Source: Reticulitermes lucifugus | Taxonomy: Eukaryota; Arthropoda; Insecta; Blattodea; Rhinotermitidae | DNA: 41,697 bases | Assembly: GCA_026260175.1 (NCBI GenBank) | Contig: JAKCWW010000641.1 | Location: 839-42,535, forward strand | Direction of reading: 5' to 3' | Shown: positions 1-12,000 of the stretch, in pieces | Position numbering within the stretch: the stretch's first letter is position 1 | Layout of the letters: each line of letters begins with the position of its first letter | The notes under the pieces: generated by a model | What the model saw: the letters and a program-made list of their open reading frames with translations, nothing else | Database searches by the model: none | Told to the model about the DNA's origin: nothing | Position numbers and translations under genes: made by a program

Positions 1-93
1 CCTTAAAAATCCATCGACCTCGGTCGGGATCGAACCCGCGAACCTTGGATCCAGTGGCGAGCATGCTAACCACTAGTCCACCGAGGTCGACGC
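1..93 (-). repeat. tRNA-like head of a SINE, cut by the left window edge
   Basis: Read on the minus strand, this has a polymerase III A-box-like stretch (TGGACTAGTGG) and a B box (GGTTCGATCCC). The ends pair perfectly (CGACCTCGGT with ACCGAGGTCG), as an acceptor stem would. The T loop is one base short of the tRNA standard and no clean anticodon stem forms, so it looks like a tRNA-derived SINE head rather than a working tRNA. The SINE body would continue to the left, outside the window. A tRNA pseudogene is the alternative. Confidence 0.55.
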
Positions 94-768
94 GTCGAGA
101 TGTTATCGTTGGATATTATTGCTGTATTTACTCGATTAAAAATTTTTTATCCACCCCATTTAGAATGTAAAAGGTGAGAAACTTATTCTAAATTTATAAT
201 CAAAGATGATTCCATTTCTGACTTGTGACAGTGTGGGAGCATCTTTATGTTTTCAGGTTGCATTATGCTGGCACCAGTTCTTGTTTGCTACTGACATTAC
301 GGGAGTGCCTTCATGTTTTAAAGTTGTATTTCTTACGTGCACTGATTATTCTTTGTTGCCGACGAATTCCATTTGCATTTATTGTCATTCTGTGTTGCTT
401 GGGCCTTCTTATGTTTTCATGTAACGTCTTGTTTATGCTAATTATTGTCATTTGTGTTTTTTCAAAATTCTGTTTTCACTGCAGTTAACTGTCGAGTGTG
501 TTCTAGATTGAAGGTAGATTGTATTATAAAGAGCAGTGTTGGTAATGAATAAGTTTTGTTAGTATTGTAAAAATATGACAGTAAAATTTGTAGGGCAAGA
601 GGGATATGGAGGATGAATACATAATTTTGAAACAGAAAATTATTCATTATGAAGCATCAGTGATATGTATATCTGGATGTACCCAGTAGCAGTGTGTATG
701 TGCGCTTAACTCATGGTGAATGCAGTACAGATTTCAAATTCTACACCCCATATTTTGAATTTTCAGTA
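94..768. other. unrecognised intronic or upstream DNA
   Basis: AT-rich DNA with short chance reading frames that lack codon bias or recognisable motifs. No repeat structure was seen beyond loose similarity between T-rich segments near 245, 312 and 410. It probably lies in the intron before the first visible gw exon. Confidence 0.4.
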
Positions 769-1190
769 TTAACCCTTAAGAACTGGGGTTGGACATGTAA
801 ATTTTGGCGCACCTATATGTGAAGCATGAATATTATATGAACCAGAAAATATAACATGATGAAATACATGGCATTTTGTGGGCGGAAAAAGACTGAGATG
901 GTGCGGGATGTTTTTCAGAAATTGCAGAAGTACCCTGGTTGCTAAAAATACTGTAAAACCCCGATTTAATGTTCCCGCATTTAGTGAAATCCCGGATTTA
1001 GTGATGATTTTTTCGTGTCCCGACAATAGCTCCAAATAAACGATGTATCTCCATTTAACGAAAACCTCGATTTAGTGAAATATATTCTAATCTCCCAGCA
1101 ATTCATTAAATAGGGGTTTTACTGTACATTTCTTGGGTTTTATCCCTGCCTATTTCCAATATATAGGATGGCTGGAAGTTACAGGGTTAA
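769..1190 (+). mobile_element. TTAA-bounded MITE, copy A, with a nested MITE
   Basis: It starts with TTAACCCTTAAG and ends with the inverted form CAGGGTTAA, and TTAA sits at both edges. The interior shares blocks with five other copies in the window, such as ATGGCATTTTGTGG and GAGATGGTGCGG. The TTAA edges followed by CCYTTWA-like ends fit the piggyBac target and end pattern (family knowledge; assignment inferred). It is split at 949-1126 by a second, pogo-like MITE, so it is the older insertion. Confidence 0.6.
949..1126. mobile_element. pogo-like MITE nested in TTAA MITE copy A
   Basis: Terminal inverted repeats TACTGTAAAACCCC and GGGGTTTTACTGTA bound 178 bp, with TA at both ends as expected for Tc1/mariner/pogo insertions. 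Inside are repeated degenerate copies of a GATTTAGTGAAAT motif. There is no coding capacity. The DNA on both sides belongs to the same older MITE, so this is a nested insertion. Confidence 0.7.
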
Positions 1191-1766
1191 AAACTATTTG
1201 CCACGTCACAACTTGTCATGTTTTGATGTTGGTAATTTGACCGACTTAAATGCGTTGTCATTTACTGATGTAATGTGAAGGAAACTTGGTCAGACAACAT
1301 AAATTCAGTTGAGTTGAATTGAATTGTGGGAAAGGTTGTTTACAGAGGTGTGAACAACAAGAAAATTCCATAAAGCGTAGACAAATTTTTAGGCATGTAA
1401 AAGAAAAACTTGAATGAATGGGGCAAGGGATAAGATTTACATGTAATCTGTGAACTGAGGAATTAATGGCAGTGAAGAACCCCTTGTGGTATTCTGGATT
1501 ATGACACTGTAATGTAACTGGATTCCAATGTTTTGGAGATACTTTGCTTGCTTGTTCTACCTTGAATAGTGGGAAAGTACCATATTTGCCAGACTGTAAG
1601 ATGCTCCAAGGTTTTAGAAGGCAAATTCAGATATACTTTCTCAACAAAATGACAGGCCAGTATGAAGTTTCCAATGATCGTAGAATCTTATATAATCGTC
1701 GGCACCACTGTCGCATTCTTATTGTTACAGTCTGAACTTTCGATTTCAGGTGGTGTTTTGTATTCA
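1191..1766. other. unrecognised DNA
   Basis: No gene, splice-consistent exon or repeat family was recognised. A short reading frame at 1544-1735 has no familiar motif and no consistent splice context with gw. Confidence 0.35.
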
Positions 1767-2006
1767 GTACCGTAGTCGGTATAGCAGCTCGCTGCGGGCT
1801 GGACGGTCCAGGGATCGAATCCCGGTGGGGGCAAGCCTCCTATACGACGGGTACCTGGTCTTTTTCCCGGGGGTAAAGCGGCTGGTGCATGCAGTTGACC
1901 ACCCACCCCCCATCTAGTGCCAGGGTTAAAGAAAGAGTAGAGCTATACCTCTACTCCCCCTCAGGGCCTTTATGGCCTGTTCTGGGGAGAGCCTTACCTT
2001 TACCGT
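1767..2006 (+). repeat. tRNA-derived SINE (family 2), near full length
   Basis: The head carries an A-box-like GTCGGTATAGCAGC and a B box GGATCGAATCCC. The body includes GAGTAGAGCTATACCTCTAC and ends near ACCTTTACC. The body recurs in inverse orientation at 11971-12240, 35046-35245 and, diverged, 40765-40995, which defines a dispersed family. Confidence 0.75.
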
Positions 2007-2129
2007 CAATGGTATTAATGATCCTGCATTTCTTTAAAGACTTCACAGTTGCCTCCTGTCTCACAGGCATGATTTTTCATACTCCTCGAACACCAAGAAG
2101 TTGTTATGGCAGAGTGAGTGATGCCATGC

Positions 2130-2372
2130 GCAACCACCAGTGTTCTCACTCCAGAAATGGCTGTTCTTGTAGACATGCTAATTTTGCTGTTTCTGTGGTC
2201 TGCTAGCCAGTTCTTTACCTCTGCTTCTAGGTCAGGCCATTTTATAGTACATGTATGCCTTTTTCCTTTCTTGTATCATTTTCTCAGCTGGAGGTGGTCT
2301 AAAAACATGTCTTTTGGCTGCACTATCACCATGCTCTTTTGCATACTTGTCCACCATTAATTTGAAACCTGT
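2130..2372 (-). pseudogene. pogo-type transposase N-terminal fossil (BrkDBD + CENPB-like)
   Basis: Minus-strand translation gives FKLMVDKYAKEHGDSAAKR followed by PPPAEKMIQERKK. After a frameshift it continues as WPDLEAEVKNWLADHRNS and ISMSTR. The first part resembles the Brinker-type DNA-binding domain found at the N-terminus of POGK-like transposases (FK-V-YA-EHGN-AA pattern, then EKMI-EWRK). The second resembles the start of a CENP-B/pogo helix-turn-helix (WPDLE---WI). Broken frame and no visible DDE domain: a dead fragment. The assignment rests on motif recall, not a search. Confidence 0.6.
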
Positions 2373-2826
2373 GGTACGCAGAAGCCTTGTCTGACTACTG
2401 CACACGTCATTGGGAGGAAAAATCTTTTTTTTCCCAATAAAATCATTATTCCTGTGTTCTATAGCTAATGAAGAACCAGTGTAACAAGCGGTAAAGCTTT
2501 GTTTCTGCCCTCCAGTGAGCATGGGGATCTGTTTGTTTGGTTTTCATGTGGAGTCGCCTTCAAACCAGAAGATGCAGGAGATGTTCATCCAGTATTTTCC
2601 AGGAAAGAAGTGCATCTTATGGTCCAGGAAATGTTGGGTTGTCTGAGGTTCACGGTTCCCACCTTTCAGAGTAGAGTTGTCTTATCCCAGAGTACCACAT
2701 TGTAAATAAATTGAGAGTATTACATGATGTCGGTAAATAGCTGTGCCTTCGAGTGATGTAGATTGTTTTTCAATGTGGGTCTGAATATGAGTTATGATCA
2801 TTACATTGAGGTCGATTGACCTGCAG
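2373..2826. other. intron end upstream of the first visible gw exon
   Basis: No recognisable repeat. The short + strand frame at 2499-2705 has no known motif. The stretch ends in the acceptor CCTGCAG at 2820-2826. Confidence 0.4.
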
Positions 2827-3081
2827 GGTCCTGGTGTCACTAATGCTACTAGTCTCCTCAACAACCAAAGTGCTAGTCTGGCCAGTATTAACAACATCAG
2901 TCCTGCCATTGTGCAGAAGATAATCTCTCAGCAACCTCCACCTCAGCAGCCACCCACACAGCAGCAGAACGCCTTCAACCAAGCGGCCCGCCCTCCACAG
3001 AACCAGCCTTCAACTGCTCAGCTCAGAATGTTGGTGCAGCAGATACAGATGGCAGTACAAGCTGGCTATCTGAATCATCAG
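2827..3081 (+). CDS. gw: gw exon: start of the Q-rich region
   Basis: Acceptor CTGCAG precedes GGT and donor CAG/GTAGGT follows; 255 nt, phase 0 to 0, 85 codons. It encodes residues 1-85 of the visible protein: [17 protein letters not shown], a Q/P-rich run ([13 protein letters not shown]), then [20 protein letters not shown], a conserved GW182 segment leading into the Q-rich domain. Earlier exons are not visible here. Confidence 0.93.
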
Positions 3082-6000
3082 GTAGGTCACTGTGCCTTGT
3101 ATGTTTTGTGCAGATTGGTAACAAGTTTGGTAATTGGCAAACTGATTACATGCACGTAACCTCTGGGACTAGAGAGAAGAGGAATCTGTGAAATGTCTGT
3201 CGACTCATGTCACAGCACTTTAATTGCACAAAAAATTGAAACGTGCAAATACATTGCCTGCTACAGTGCTCCGTCCCATTTATTTATACTTCCAGGTTAG
3301 CTGTACGAGTGAAAGTATCATGTTGAATAGGGATGGTGTTTGGACTCGCAAGTTGTAGTACTTGGATTTTTGGAATATCACACACATTTACTGATGGTAT
3401 TGCCATCATTAAAAGTTAGAGTTTTCTGGATTTGGCTTTTGATTTGTTTGTAAACTGCTGTTGGTAAGGATGTATCTACTTCAGTTGATGTCATATAACC
3501 GTCTTGGGCTGCTGGATTGGTATATGTGCCCACAGTATTGTAGCAGTTGTGACTGAACAGTAGGCTGGCTTTTCAGTGAACATTTCTGTAAAAGTGCATT
3601 GAGCAGTAACGGCTAACTGGCGATATATTCGGTCAATCATATTTGCTGCTGCTTGTATGAAGAAACCTTCTGTTACCATTCCTCCATGATGACAGACAAT
3701 TTCTGTGAGGAAGCCATCAACAGTACTCTACACTGAAAATGGTAAGTTGAATTTTCATTCAGTTAGCCCATTTTTCAGACACAAAGAACAAAGTATGTCA
3801 GGCATAGTGTGTAAGGGGCTAAAGAGAAAACCCAGAATGGAAATCAGAAATGCAGTAATTAACCGTTTCCCGACCTGAAACAGAGGTGCGAACGTGTGGG
3901 GAGGTAACCTTAGTGTGCATCCTTTATGTAAAACGTGAATGTTATTTGAACAAAAAAAAAAGATAAAATTGTGAAATACATGGCATTTTGTGGGAAATAA
4001 AATGGAGATGGTGCGGCATGCTTAAAGAAATTAAGTATGTATGCTTGTTGCCTGAAATATATAAAATGATTCTGTTGTGGTGCAGTGGTAAGGTGGTGGT
4101 GGTAAGGACAGGAGTAATGCAAGTTTTGTCATTCAGATCCTGAACCAGCCGCTGGCGCCGCAGACACTCATCTTGCTGAACCAGCTACTGCAGCAAATCA
4201 AAGTCCTTCAGCAGTTGATGCAGCAGCAGGCTGTTGTGCAAGTGCAGCCAATGAAAGGGAACTCCAGTGCAGTGCTGCACATCTCTGTACAGATCACCAA
4301 AACAAAGCAGCAGATTCAAAATCTACAGGTAACACAATACAGTGCTTTGTATAAATGTGATTTGCTGTCTTGTACCTTTGCATATTGATAGATAACATAG
4401 ATACGAAAGACATCATTGTGTTTAGATTTCGACTTACAGATGCAGTTGTAGTGAGTTTTGATGTTTGTATTGTTGTAATAAAGAATTGGCCTAACTATGA
4501 AGGCTTATGGTGCCTGATCATGTGCCAGCATTCCGAACGATATGGTACAATTGAGTGTCATGAGTTTTGACAGTTTTTGCCATGTGAATAAATTCACTAA
4601 AATCTTCAGCACTTGTCATTCCAATTGCTTGTTGGACTGATCAAGACGGAACGGTTCTCCAAAATGTTGGTTTCTGACTCTTTTAAGATCTGGTTGTTCA
4701 AGAATATCTTCGTGCCTTGCAGTTGTGTATTGTGAGGATTGTGAGGTACTTTGCTTGGCTGGGCTATGAGACAGGCAACCAGGGAATCTAGGTTTGATTT
4801 CGAGCAGGGGTGGAGATTTGTTCTTCTGACCACCAGGCACAGGCTGGCACTGGGCCCCCACATCTTTCAATCCAGTGATTATTGTGGCATGATTCAAACC
4901 ATTTACCCACGTCAGGTGCTGAGATGTGAGGAGGACAAGACAGCTATTACGCTTCGTGACCTGTGTGGCCAGTGTGTTACCTTTTACAATACTGCTACTG
5001 TGTACTTTATACTAGCGCACACAAACAATATGTATATTTCAGAGTAGACATAAGTTAAGTTTAGTGTCTTCTATTTTCATATTGCAGTTTCAGTATGCAT
5101 TAATGAGTACTTGATTCAGTTTCACTCCTTGTGCCCACAAGATTTTGTGCCTTTTTTTTTTTTTTTTTTGCAAGCCGTACCCGAATGTATGTGCAAAGTG
5201 CTTCTTAATGTCAAGAGTACACTTGGCTGACATAAAGTCTCTGGCTTTAAGTTGGTGCTCTTAGGCTGACGTCAGCGAGAAGTAAACAGCATTAAGTTAC
5301 GTGTTTCTGCTTCAGCATCATGTAGCAGCCTTAATCACATGACTGACGTAGGATGCGTAAGGTCATGTTACACTATTGCAAATCTGACAAGTTGCTCACA
5401 CTGCCACTACAACAATATCTGTTGCTAATGTTGTCATCTGTAATCTGTAGATTTCATGGAAGTGATCCTAGTGTTTATTTCAGTTCAGATTTACTGTGTT
5501 CGCTTTCCCCCACACAGATTTTGAGTTTCAACGAGATGTTCATAGCCTCTGGTGTTTAGCAGTACGTGTTAGAGGCTAAATGGCATCATACTGAAAATGT
5601 AATGTTCGTAAAATACTAAGGAAACCTGCTTGGAAAGGGTTAGTGTGTCATATTCCACTGAAGAACCATGCTAGGGACTTCGATTTGCAGCTGAAAGGAG
5701 ACATTAATACTCAACTGACAAAATGTTTTGTATTCACTGAACCAAATAGCATCAGAAGAAGCCATTTACGTGAAGCAGCAGCAACAGCAACATCACATGA
5801 CAGCTCGGGGTCCTCAGCCACACCTATTAACTAACAAAAAGTTGTTTTGTGTTCACAGAAACAAATAGCATCACAAGCCATTTACGTGAAGCAACAGCAA
5901 CATCACATGACAGCTCGGGGTCCTCAGCCACACCTATTAACTAACAAAAAGTTGTTTTGTGTTCACAGAACCAAATAGCATCACAACAAGCCATTTACGT

Positions 6001-9000
6001 GAAGCAGCAGCAGCAGCAACAGCAACATCACATGACAGCTCAGGGCCCTCAGCCAGACTTCTTCAAGCCAAATGTTCATGACCCACTGAATCAAATCCAG
6101 GCCAATTTTGGAGAACTGAACATCAAGGAACCACCGGTACTGTGGATTATTCTGTTACAAAAGGGGAAGCAGATTATTTTGACAGGGGTTTTGCAGTCTG
6201 TGTGCAGTTGTTGTCCTTGCTGTGATTTACATTGTACCCTGTTTAAAGTTCCTGAAGTCGCCATTGACAAGTAATAACTTGTACACATTTTCAACATACA
6301 TGCTGTTCCAATGTCGTGGTTGTATTTGGACGCAGTAGTTCTGTATGTCTGTGGTAAAGTTGCTGGTTACAGTGCAGATATTTGGATGCTCACAGGATGA
6401 TACAGAATAGTTTAATGCACTGTTTACAAAGCCTACGTGGTATATTAAATTATAACTTAATTAATGATTATTAATCAGACTCCATGATTGTGTAGAGTAT
6501 GTATTTGGTGCATGTAATATTTACATGCATGTGGTTTTAATAATTAACCTTTAAATGACTGGTTTGGTATTTAAATTTGAGTGCATGGTTTTTTGAAAAC
6601 GTGAGCATTATTTGAATTCTAGCGCATGGTGTGTTAAAAACGTGAACATTATTTGAATTCTAGCGCATGGTGTGTTAAAAACGTGAACATTATTTAAATT
6701 CTAGCGCATGGTGTGTTAAAAACGTGAACATTATTTGAAAAGAAAAGGAAACTATGAAATAAATGTCGTTTTGTGGAAAATAAAACACAAGACTATGTCT
6801 TAAAAAGGCAGTAGGTATCCTTGTTCCTTAAATAAATGAAATGAATTTCTAGGGGTGTTTACGTATGTGCATGCTGAATGTAGTACATTTTCTGGATAAA
6901 GCTGAATCCGGTGTTTAGTTCCTTCGTGCATGCAATTTTTATTCGTTAGTAAATGTGAGTTTTGCCACATTTTCAGAGGGTTTATTAGCTGCTTTATGTT
7001 GTGATTTTTGTTTTCTGTTGACAAGATGCAAACGTATTGTTCTGAGGATTTTATTCTAGACCAACCTCGTCACTAATAAGTGGTAAAAAGTCTCTGTTTT
7101 CCTTAATAGTGTGTGTTTTTGTCTGGTACATTAACCTTATCAGCATAGACCGTAGCAGATGGATGTTAGATACATTTTTGTTTGTAGTTGTAAGAGTGAT
7201 ATGCCCCAGTAAGTACTGCAGGTCAATTTGTATCACCTGAATGCATTCAGTTTCAGTCATTCTGGTTTGCTGGAACACACCACTGTGACACATCTCTTTG
7301 TTTAAGATTATTCTGACTAGGAAATGTATCGGACAAGAGTTTACTTCTCCAGAGTTTAATACACGTTTCATGCTTGTCCACACTTTAATACAGGTTTAAT
7401 TCCAACACTTCTGTTAACCTTTAAGTGACTGGGGTGGGTATTTAAATTTTAGCATGTGGTTTGTTGAAAATGGGAGTATTATTTAAACATGAAAAAGGTA
7501 AAATTATGAAATAAATGGCACTTGGAAAATAAAACAGAGATACGCAGCATGTCTTAAAAATGCAGTAAATTTCCTTGTTGCCTAACTATATGAAATTAAT
7601 TTATTAGATAAATTCATAAAACTATAAAATAGTTTTAAATAAAAAAGTGCATTTAGTTGGTTGTTAAATATTGAATTTATGGGGGTGTTTTTTTTATGTG
7701 TGTTTGCATTGAGCGAACGCAGGTGGTTTAAAGGTTAGCCTGCCTAGTTCCATGGGGAATGCCAAACGTTATGCGAATGTTCATTTGAAACCTTTCTCTT
7801 AACTTCATCATGGGCCTTATTGAAGTCAATAAATAGCTGAAGCACTGCCCAATTTTATTCCGATTCTTTAGCAAGTATGTGCTGAATTCAGAATGTAAGA
7901 TCAGTAGCTGATGTATTATATTGAAATCCACGCTGATGCAGATGGATGTTGGATACACTTTTGTTTGTAGTTGTAAGAGTGATATGCCCCAATAAGTACT
8001 GCAGTCAGTTTTATCACCTGCGTCAGTGGGTACTCCTGCCACTGTCAAGGCAGTTCTTCCTTATTTCAAACAGGATTAATAAGTTCACGTATCTTACAAG
8101 GTACTGCTCTGCCACCTAACTGAATTAGTTAACGCTGTGATTTGGCCAGTATCTGGTCTCTTTTATTCCTAAAATTGTCTGTCTCAAAGGGGCTTGGCTA
8201 ATGCGTTAATGGCACTCAGCTGGATGTATTTCAGTCTGCCGAACATCATTAACGCCTTGTATGTTCAATAACTGACAGAAGTGATCCTTCTGCCTGTTCA
8301 AAAATACTGTGAGAATCTGCAAGCAGTTCACCTGTCTCATCCTTTAGTAAGTTTGGGCTGAGATACGCAGTTTTCTGAGATACTATGCAGCGTTGAGTGG
8401 TAGTTCTGTACTGATGTTTCGGGACAACCTCAAGAAGTCCAATTGGGTCTTGCAGTTGTANGGGGGGGGAGGAAGACATTAACATTCTTTAAGTAATTTG
8501 TGTGTTGTGGATGACCAGCACACTCGGGCCACAAGAAGTGAAAAACCGACATTCAGTAGGCAGTAAAAATTGCCTTTGAGACCCACACTTTTCCCTTGGC
8601 TGCTTGTTTGGTGTGCAACTTTCTGACATCTTGAAAGCAGTGACTGTTTTCACTCTTTCCAGGAATTGGTGATGGGAGTTTATTGGTTCTATCTGTGTTG
8701 CAGGCTAACGGAACCTTTCTCCCTCCCTTGCAGTGTTTTCCACCACTGCAAGGATCCTCTTTCTAACTTGGTGCCTTATTAGGTAGAAGCCTGAAGGACA
8801 GTCAGTGTCACTGGCCTTATCAGTGCTCTTAGATTCATACCCCTAATAAATGTACCTGTTCATATTTTGATTCCTCCACTCTTTTGAGACGCTCATCTTC
8901 TACACTCCAAATACAGCTTTGAACATGACATTTTGACGCTGCTTGATGAAACTGTCAAATTTATGGTTATGGGCTTTTGAAGTGTTTACTGCCAAACCTT

Positions 9001-12000
9001 GTGATTATGTAGGGCCTTCTCTCTTAGTGGTGTGCCACTAATGAGTGCATTGCTGGTTCTGATTTTTTTTAACATTTATAAACGATCTACGTTCGCATAT
9101 GTGAACACTTGGTAAAGAACCTAGAATTTGTTTTATGTAATTAGGCAAGGAAATTTACAGCATTTTTAAGACATCCTGCATAATCTGTCTTATTTTCCAC
9201 AGAATGCTGTTTATTTCATAATTTTATCATCTGTCCAGATAATGCTCATGTTTTTCATAAACCATGGGGCATGTGGTGGCGCAGTTGGATGAGGCACTGC
9301 GCTACAAGCCGGAAGGTTGCGGGTTCAATTCCAGCTGGTGTCATTGGAATTTTTTATTGACATAATCCTTCCAGCCGCATTATCGCCCTGGGTTCAACTC
9401 GGCCTCTGATAGAAATGAGTACCAGGAATATTTCTTGGGAGGGTAAAGGTGGCTGCTGCATAGGGCTGACAACCCTACCACCTTCATGTGCCTTTTGTCT
9501 TGAAATCTGGGAGTCTCAACCTCCTGGAACCCTCAGGGCCTGTTCGGACTTGCTTTGCTTCATAAACTATGCACCAGAATTAACGTACCAACCGGGTTGT
9601 TCGAAGGTTAAACCAAGCAGCCAACAGACTGTCAAGTTTTTGAAATCCTAACTTTTTCAGGGCCACGTTATAGGTAACACTTCGTGATGTCTTCCCTGTT
9701 TTAAACAATTTTGTGGCACATTTCCTAATCTGGCAGCCAGTACAACACGTGTTTTCTTATTAGCGTCTACTTGGGGTAGAATGTGTATTTTTTTGAACAG
9801 AAAAGTCTGTCCTTTTGTTTGGTTCACTCATCCTGATGAAAAATGAAATGAAATGAAACCAAGAATTGAAATAAAACTGTGTTATAGGTTAATGTGTGTA
9901 TGTTCAAAAAACGACAGTACCACAATGATTTAATAAGTGCACATAACTGATAGGCACCTTTATCAGACAATAAAAGTCATTCATCACAACGCAGGCTTAG
10001 TGTCAGTAGGAAACATGGTTCTTCTTTGCTTGCGCACCCATAAAGCCATAGAATAGTAAATGTACATCAAGGCAAGAGTGGAGGCAGGAAATGATAACAT
10101 TGGTTTCTTTCCTGGTTTCCAAATGAAAGTACTTGAAGCAACACCAACAGGCCAGTCTTTGCCCAATTTGAATGTATAATCAAAGAAATGGTAGAAAGCA
10201 CAGACTTATGCTCCAAGAGGATATGACATCGTTCTTGTCGAATTTTGGCGTGACCAATGAAAGCATAGAATCGAGGAGAATGTAGATTCAAGGCACATGA
10301 GGCCAAGTTTCACTGTACGTATACATTTTATACTTTGATGTCGCTGTAATCACAACTCAGCATTACGTTGCATTTGTTTGCAGCAACCTACATTCCAAGG
10401 CCAGCAGTCTCGGCTGACCCAGTGGAAGCTCCCGTTAATTGGTGACAAAGAAGGAGATGGCGGAAATAATGAGTTCAGCCGTGCACCTGGCACAACTACA
10501 AAACAATCGATGCCTCAGAGTCACTCCTCCCCAAACATAAACCCTCTTGGTTTGGGACAGACAGATGCGTGAGTATTCTTGAAGTTAGGGTACATGTATA
10601 AATTGATGTATGTGAGGTGTTAATTTAGACCTGTGTTATTCAGTACATGTTGTGTGTGATCTGATGAGAGTCAAACATCCATTTTAGGGTGACTTGATAT
10701 TGTTAATGCATTTTGAAGGATATGAAAGGAGACTGCTTTTGAACTTAGGACTTTCACATGTTTGTTGTGAGTAATGTACTGCTTTGTAGCCATTGTAATT
10801 TTTATGTACATTTTGTTACCTACAATGTGTTTTCATTTTCTCTACAACTCCTGTCTGAAAAATATCTCATTCTGAGCTGAACTCAGCAAGATATTATCAT
10901 AAATGTACTAGGTCTTCATTTAAAGTACCCCTTATTCTTATCATATTGTAATCAAACCTGAGTTTTAAAAAAATTCCCAAATGTCAAATTTCATGAAAAT
11001 CCGTCCAGTGGGAGCCGAGTGCCATGCGGACAGATATGACAAAGCTAATAGTCACTTTTTGCAATTTTGCAAACGCGCCTAAAGGTGGTAAGTTTCTTTG
11101 TTATGGCACAGTACCTGGTCAACTGTGAGTCGCCCAAATTCAGATGGGTGGCCTGAGCCCAGCAGTGATGGAGTTGGTCAGCCTGACAACAAAGATGCAT
11201 GGCCTGTCACCACGCAGTCTAGTTCAGCTGCTTTCACAGATCTTGTTCCTGAATTTGAACCAGGAAAACCATGGAAGGTAATATTTGTTGTATGAACTGA
11301 TGTAATTGGCACATTGTGGTCCATTTTCTCTTAACCTATGTGGTCCCACCAGGACCAATTACAGTAGAACCCGGATAACAAGTCCCCGCATAAGAAGTTT
11401 TCCCCTGTAAGAAGTCTTGATTTTTAAAGTCCCGAAATCCTATTGCTTTTAATAAGCTTCCCTCTTAATAAGTCTTCCCGCTTAAGGAGTCCCTAATCCT
11501 CTGGTCCCTTGAAAGACTTCTTAACAGGGTTCTACTGTAGTTATGGAATGATCATCATAAAAGCTGCCATGTGGAGAACTACGTGTGTTTGTCACTGTAC
11601 GTTTGCCTTTCTATACTGTAGCCTTCAAATCACCCTTGTCTTGTCTTGTCTTGTCCCATTGCAGTTATTTCCAAAATCCGTAGACATTCCTTTTCAGTTT
11701 GATCTGATGGTATCATGGCAGTTCATGGTCCATATTTTCGATCATTATTGAAATACATTTCACTTTGACCTTCATTTTGAGTTTTAATGTATAAAAAGGC
11801 TGATGAAGGTCCAAAAGGACCAAAACGTATAGCTTACGTGGAAGTACACACTTGTGTTAGACGGACATTTATTCAGATAACACCAATTTTTTTTGTGGTG
11901 TCTGGTAGTGTAGAGCACCTATATTGCTGATAATTGTTTGTCTCCTCCACACACAGTAAAGGTGAAGATATAAAGGTAAAGTTCACCCTAGAGCAGGCCA

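Noticed and set aside
1..93. functional tRNA gene
   Set aside because: The acceptor stem pairs well, but the T loop is one base short and no anticodon arm forms. More likely a SINE head.
4616..4897. 93-codon minus-strand frame as a host gene
   Set aside because: No domain recognised, two overlapping frames are open, and the DNA resembles an old SINE; intronic and antisense to gw.
5643..5834. 63-codon frame as a separate upstream gw exon
   Set aside because: It covers the duplicated copy 1 segment, whose acceptor AG is lost, and the frame does not splice onward in phase.
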